Source: Salvelinus alpinus
Lineage: Eukaryota > Chordata > Actinopteri > Salmoniformes > Salmonidae
Length of the DNA: 64,000 bases
Assembly: GCF_045679555.1 (NCBI RefSeq)
Contig: NC_092096.1
Location: forward strand, 12,727,593 to 12,791,592
Direction of reading: 5' to 3'
The notes beneath the pieces are model-generated. The model saw only the letters and a list, made by a program, of their open reading frames with translations, had not been told where the DNA came from and did no database searches. Below, one piece after another: positions 60,456 to 64,000 of this stretch. Position 1 is the stretch's first letter. Each line of letters opens with the position of its first letter. A program made the translations under genes and the position numbers.

Positions 60456-60845
60456 AAGTGCCTTGCAGTCGGAAGCCGAGTAGTTGCCATACAAGGCGGT
60501 GATGCAACCAGTCAGGATGCCCTCGATGGTGCAGCTGTTTAACTTTTTGAGGATCTGGTGACCCATGCCAAATCTTTGTAGTCTCCTGAAGGGGAATAAG
60601 CATAGTCATGCCGTCTTCACGACTGTCTTGGTGTTTTTGGACCATGATAGTTTGTTGGTGATGTGGATACCAAGGAACTTGAAGCTTTCAACCTGCTCCA
60701 CTGCAGCCCCGTCGATGAGAATGGGGGTGTGATCGGTCCTCCTTTTCCTGTAGTCCACAATAATTTCCTTTGTCTTGATCATGTTGAGGGAGAGGTTGTT
60801 ATCATGGCACCACACTGCCAGGTGTGTGTGTCTGTGTGTGGACAT

Positions 60846-61002
60846 GTTTTCCTACATTATCAGGACCACAATGTCCTGACAAGTGACCACAATGTCCTGA
60901 CAGGTGACCAGAATGTCCTGACAAGGAAGGAAAACAACACATTTCAGGAAAGTCATGACTTGTTTCATGTCTGGAATTTGTTAAAATGCTATTTTTGTCT
61001 TA
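60846..61002. repeat. Short tandem of about 20-bp units and spacer
   Basis: Three units of AATGTCCTGACAAGTGACCA type between 60870 and 60925, then AT-rich sequence. Confidence 0.75.
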
Positions 61003-61125
61003 AAGGTTAGATTTAGGGTTTGGGGATTAAGGTTAGAGTTAAGGTTAGGGTTATGAGTTAGGTTTAAAGTTAGGGGTTTGGGGTTAAGGTTAGTTTAAGG
61101 GTTAAGTTTAGGGTTATGGAAAATA
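61003..61125. repeat. Degenerate TTAGGG-like interstitial repeat
   Basis: Words such as GGTTAGGGTTATG, TTAGGTTTAAAGTTAGGGG and GGTTAAGGTTAG. They are irregular, so this is not a telomere. Confidence 0.7.
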
Positions 61126-61515
61126 GGATTTTGAATGGGAATGCATTTTTCCACATAGATAGGCCTAATCCATAAACAGGTTGATGAAGCCAACACACAG
61201 AGCTGTCGTGCCAAAGCTGTTAGCTGTGTTAGTTAATTCAACCAATCTAAATTGGAGGGCTCTTTCAAAAGACAGACAGGCAGACAGACAGCTATGGTAC
61301 TAAGCCAGAAGGCTGTGAAGGGAATCAGGGAATCGTAGTGAGTGTTGTAGCTCGGGGGATAGGAGGACGTATAAGAGATGGACGGAGGAATAGAGTGAGG
61401 GAATGTCCTTCACACCTTTCATCCCTCTCCTCTTAGCATCATGGCTCCCCTGTGAGTGTTGTTGTGTGGTGGGTAAACAGAGAGGAGAGGAGACTCTGGC
61501 TCCCAATCTGACAGG
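61126..61515. other. Unassigned stretch
   Basis: No exon or repeat recognised apart from a short GACAGACAG run near 61272-61292. Confidence 0.45.
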
Positions 61516-61637
61516 AATAGAGAGGGAGCAAGAGAGAGAGCTAGAGAGAGGGGGGGAGTGAGAGACAGAGAGAGTGAGAGTCAGAGAGTCAGAGAGTGAG
61601 AGAGTGAGAGAGTGAGAGAGTGAGAGAGCGAGAGAGT
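61516..61637. repeat. GAGAGT/GAGA-rich tract
   Basis: Irregular purine-rich repeats that lead into the 27-bp array. Confidence 0.9.
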
Positions 61638-62590
61638 GGAGTTAACAGCATGGAGCTAGCCAGTGGAGCTAAGAGCATGGAGCATGGAGCTAGCTAGTGG
61701 AGCTAACAGCATGGAGCTAGCCAGTGGAGTTAACAGCATGAGGTTAGCCAGTGGCGCTAACAGCATGGAGCTAGCCAGTGGCATTAACAGCATGGAGTTA
61801 GCCAGTGGAGTTAACAGCATGGAGCTAGCCAGTGGAGCTAATAGCATGGAGCTAGCCAGTGGAGTTAACAGCATGGAGCTAGCCAGTGGCGCTAACAGCA
61901 TGGAGCTAGCCAGTGGCATTAACAGCATGGAGTTAGCCAGTGGAGCTAACAGCATGGAGCTAGCCAGTGGAGCTAACAGCATGGAGCTAGCCAGTGGAGT
62001 TAACGGCATGGCGTTAGCCAGTGGATCTAACGGCATGGAGTTAGCAAGTGGAGCTAACGGCATGGAGTTAGCCAGTGGAGCTAACAGCATGGAGTTAGCC
62101 AGTGGAGCTAACAGCATGGAGCTAGCCAGTGGAGCTAACAGCATGGAGCTAGCCAGTGGAGTTAACGGCATGGCGTTAGCCAGTGGATCTAACGGCATGG
62201 AGTTAGCAAGTGGAGCTAACGGCATGGAGTTAGCCAGTGGAGCTAACAGCAGGGAGTTAGCCAGTGGAGCTAACAGCATGGAGCTAGCCAGTGGAGCTAA
62301 TAGCATGGAGCTAGCCAGTGGAGTTAACAGCATGGAGCTAGCCAGTGGAGCTAACAGCATGGAGCTAGCCAGTGGCATTAACAGCATGGAGTTAGCCAGT
62401 GGAGTTAACAGCATGGAGCTAGCCAGTGGAGCTAACAGCATGGAGCTAGCCAGTGGAGCTAATAGCATGGAGCTAGCCAGTGGAGTTAACAGCATGGAGC
62501 TAGCCAGTGGAGCTAACAGCATGGAGCTAGCCAGTGGAGCTAATAGCATGGAGCTAGCCAGTGGAGTTAACGGCATGGAACATGGAGCTA
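61638..62590. repeat. 27-bp minisatellite, about 35 copies
   Basis: Unit ATGGAGCTAGCCAGTGGAGC, then TAACAGC. Since 27 is a multiple of three, both strands stay open for over 300 codons: MELASGANS repeats forward, SSMLLAPLA repeats in reverse. A block of about 13 units with GCGTTAGCC, GGATCTAACGG and TTAGCAAGTG variants occurs twice (about 61990 and 62165), showing a higher-order duplication. No start context, splice site or domain supports a protein. Confidence 0.95.
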
Positions 62591-62640
62591 GCCAACAATT
62601 AGTGGTCTCCCTCCCTTTACTGGCTCCTTATGTCACATTT

Positions 62641-62845
62641 TAAACCGGGTAGTTTGGGTCTGGATGCTTATTGGCTGAAACAGGATTTCAGCCATGTGTA
62701 TATCAGACAATATACCACGGTATGACGCAAAAAGACTTACTTACTGTTGTATATATGTTGATAAAAAGTTTGCAATAGCAATAAGACACCACTGGGGTTT
62801 ATGGTATATGGCCAATATACCACCCCCCTTAAACCTTATTACTTA
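62641..62845. mobile_element. Foldback element fragment (GGTATATGGCCAATATACCA type)
   Basis: Contains TGCTTATTGGCTGAAACAGG, GTGTATATCAGACAATATAC, GCAATAGCAATAAGACACC and TATGGTATATGGCCAATATA, all parts of a common palindromic salmonid repeat. The opposite arm is missing. Confidence 0.75.
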
Positions 62846-62989
62846 ATTAACCAGCAGATCAGCTCAGGGGGCCTCAGAGGTCCAGTCCAGCTGACTTGCA
62901 TTAACCTCAGAAGAAGGATGACATGTCCTTAATAAATACAGGTGGGATTTCCATGTCCTTACAATGCAGGTATCCTGATAATGCAGTAT

Positions 62990-63365
62990 ACTGTAGATAC
63001 TTGTTATTATAATGATGTATACAGTTGATACTTGTTATTATAATGATGTATACTGTTGATATTTGTCCTGATAATGCAGTATACTGTAGATATTTGTCCT
63101 GATAATGCAGTATACTGTTGATATTTGTCCTGATAATGCAGTATACTGTTGATATTTGTCCTGATAATGCAGTATACTGTTGATATTTGTCCTGATAATG
63201 CAGTATACTGTTGATATTTGTTATTATAATGATGTATACTGTAGATATTTGTCCTGATAATGCAGTATACTGTAGATACTTGTTATTACAGTATAATGAT
63301 GTATACTGTAGATATGTGTCCTGATAATGCAGTATACTGTAGATACTTGTCCTGATAATGTAGTT
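62990..63365. repeat. 31-bp minisatellite, about 12 copies
   Basis: Unit TTTGTCCTGATAATGCAGTA, then TACTGTTGATA. It alternates with a second form, TTGTTATTATAATGATGTAT, at both ends. Confidence 0.93.
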
Positions 63366-63436
63366 GGGATGCAGTCAGTCCCCCCAGTACCCATAATGCA
63401 TTGAGGAAAAGGAGGTTGGGGTTCTTTAAGGGCTGT

Positions 63437-64000
63437 TCTGTATCCCAGCAGTCTAGTATACATGACTGTCTCTGTGTCCCCACCCCTTCCAGTCCACTAG
63501 TCTACATGACTGTCTCTGTGTCCCCACCCCTTCCAGTCCAGTAGTCTACATGACTGTCTCTGTGTCCCCACCCCTTCCAGTCCACTAGTCTACATGACTG
63601 TCTCTGTGTCCCCAACCCTTCCAGTCCAGTAGTCTACATGACTGTCTCTGTGTCCCCAACCCTTCCAGTCCAGTAGTCTACATGACTGTCTCTGTGTCCC
63701 CAACCCTTCCAGTCCAGTAGTCTACATGACTGTCTCTGTGTCCCCACCCCTTCCAGTCCAGTAGTCTACATGACTGTCTCTGTGTCCCCACCCCTTCCAG
63801 TCCAGTAGTCTACATGACTGTCTCTGTGTCCCCACCCCTTCCAGTCCAGTAGTCTACATGACTGTCTCTGTGTCCCCACCCCTTCCAGTCCAGTAGTCTA
63901 CATTACTGTCTCTGTGTCCCCACCCCTTCCAGTCCACTAGTCTACATGACTGTCTCTGTGTCCCCACCCCTTCCAGTCCAGTAGTCTACAAGACTGTCTT
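63437..64000. repeat. 44-bp minisatellite, cut by the right window edge
   Basis: Unit CTACATGACTGTCTCTGTGT, then CCCCACCCCTTCCAGTCCAG, then TAGT. Variants are CCAACCC and CCACTAG. About 12-13 copies are visible. Confidence 0.96.

Larger units (their letters stand above)
58536..60845 (-). pseudogene. Degenerate salmonid LINE (L2/Rex-like): reverse transcriptase end and 3' UTR
   Basis: On the minus strand 60845-60606 encodes AVWCHDNNLSLNMIKTKEII and VESFKFLGIHITNKLSWSKN, a late reverse transcriptase segment. Next comes GSPDPQKVKQLHHRGHPDWL, then AQYITGAKLPAIQDLYTRRC and HPSHRLFSLLLHGK near 59990-59860, and a long 3' UTR to ATTTGATTAGATT at about 58540. Stops and shifts make it dead. Two 39-bp segments of the 3' UTR were amplified, and a segment of about 450 bp interrupts the coding remnant at 60009-60455. 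Confidence 0.82.

Noticed and set aside
61003-61125. Telomere end
   Set aside because: TTAGGG words are irregular, few and interstitial.
61656-62643. Open frames of 306 and 326 codons on opposite strands
   Set aside because: Produced by a 27-bp unit without stops; nothing else supports a protein, so reported only as a repeat.

Overview
The window reads as nuclear DNA from a salmonid fish (trout, salmon or char). The support is the repeat content: a tRNA-Lys-type HpaI-like SINE, other tRNA-derived SINEs, a 5S-rRNA-derived SINE, the long LINE 3' region common in salmonids, the palindromic element ending ATCCCAAATGGCACC, deleted Tc1-like transposons, and very dense mini- and microsatellites. 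There are no bacterial operons and no CRISPR. By rough addition, nearly half of the bases lie in tandem arrays.

Left part (1-11073). The only confidently recognised gene is RAB21. Its first coding exon lies on the minus strand at 10823-10963 and ends in a canonical GT splice donor. No second exon is visible between 1 and 10822, so that stretch is probably RAB21 intron 1. It holds a VNTR (1-1671), short minisatellites, SINEs, a 5S-derived SINE and Tc1/hAT fragments.

Middle part (11074-28778). A segment that begins 111 bp upstream of the RAB21 start codon and ends inside a tRNA-Lys(CUU) gene is present in tandem: copy A 11074-20150, copy B 20151-26925, copy C 26926 to an assembly gap at 28779. 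B and C are almost identical; A is more diverged. Copies A and B each contain an apparently intact, unrecognised three-exon minus-strand gene (76 and 75 codons). It has good splice sites, in-frame indels between copies, several S/T-P sites and a C-terminal KEN motif. Its upstream region carries CCAAT, CHR-like and CRE-like motifs. A poly-C minisatellite downstream of it is 2.8 kb in A but about 0.48 kb in B. The third gene copy, if present, falls in the gap.

Right part (28879-64000). I found no host protein gene here. It is a chain of arrays: CA, a 20-bp array, GA, a 9.5-kb 52-bp satellite with higher-order structure, GT, a purine tract facing a pyrimidine tract as a kilobase-scale inverted pair, 65/74-bp, 20/24/42-bp, CT, 48-bp, a G-rich array of about 24 bp, 20-bp, 39-bp, 27-bp, 31-bp and 44-bp arrays. 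Between them lie degenerate LINE fragments, a deleted Tc1-like element with transposase remnants, an LTR-like insertion and a foldback element.
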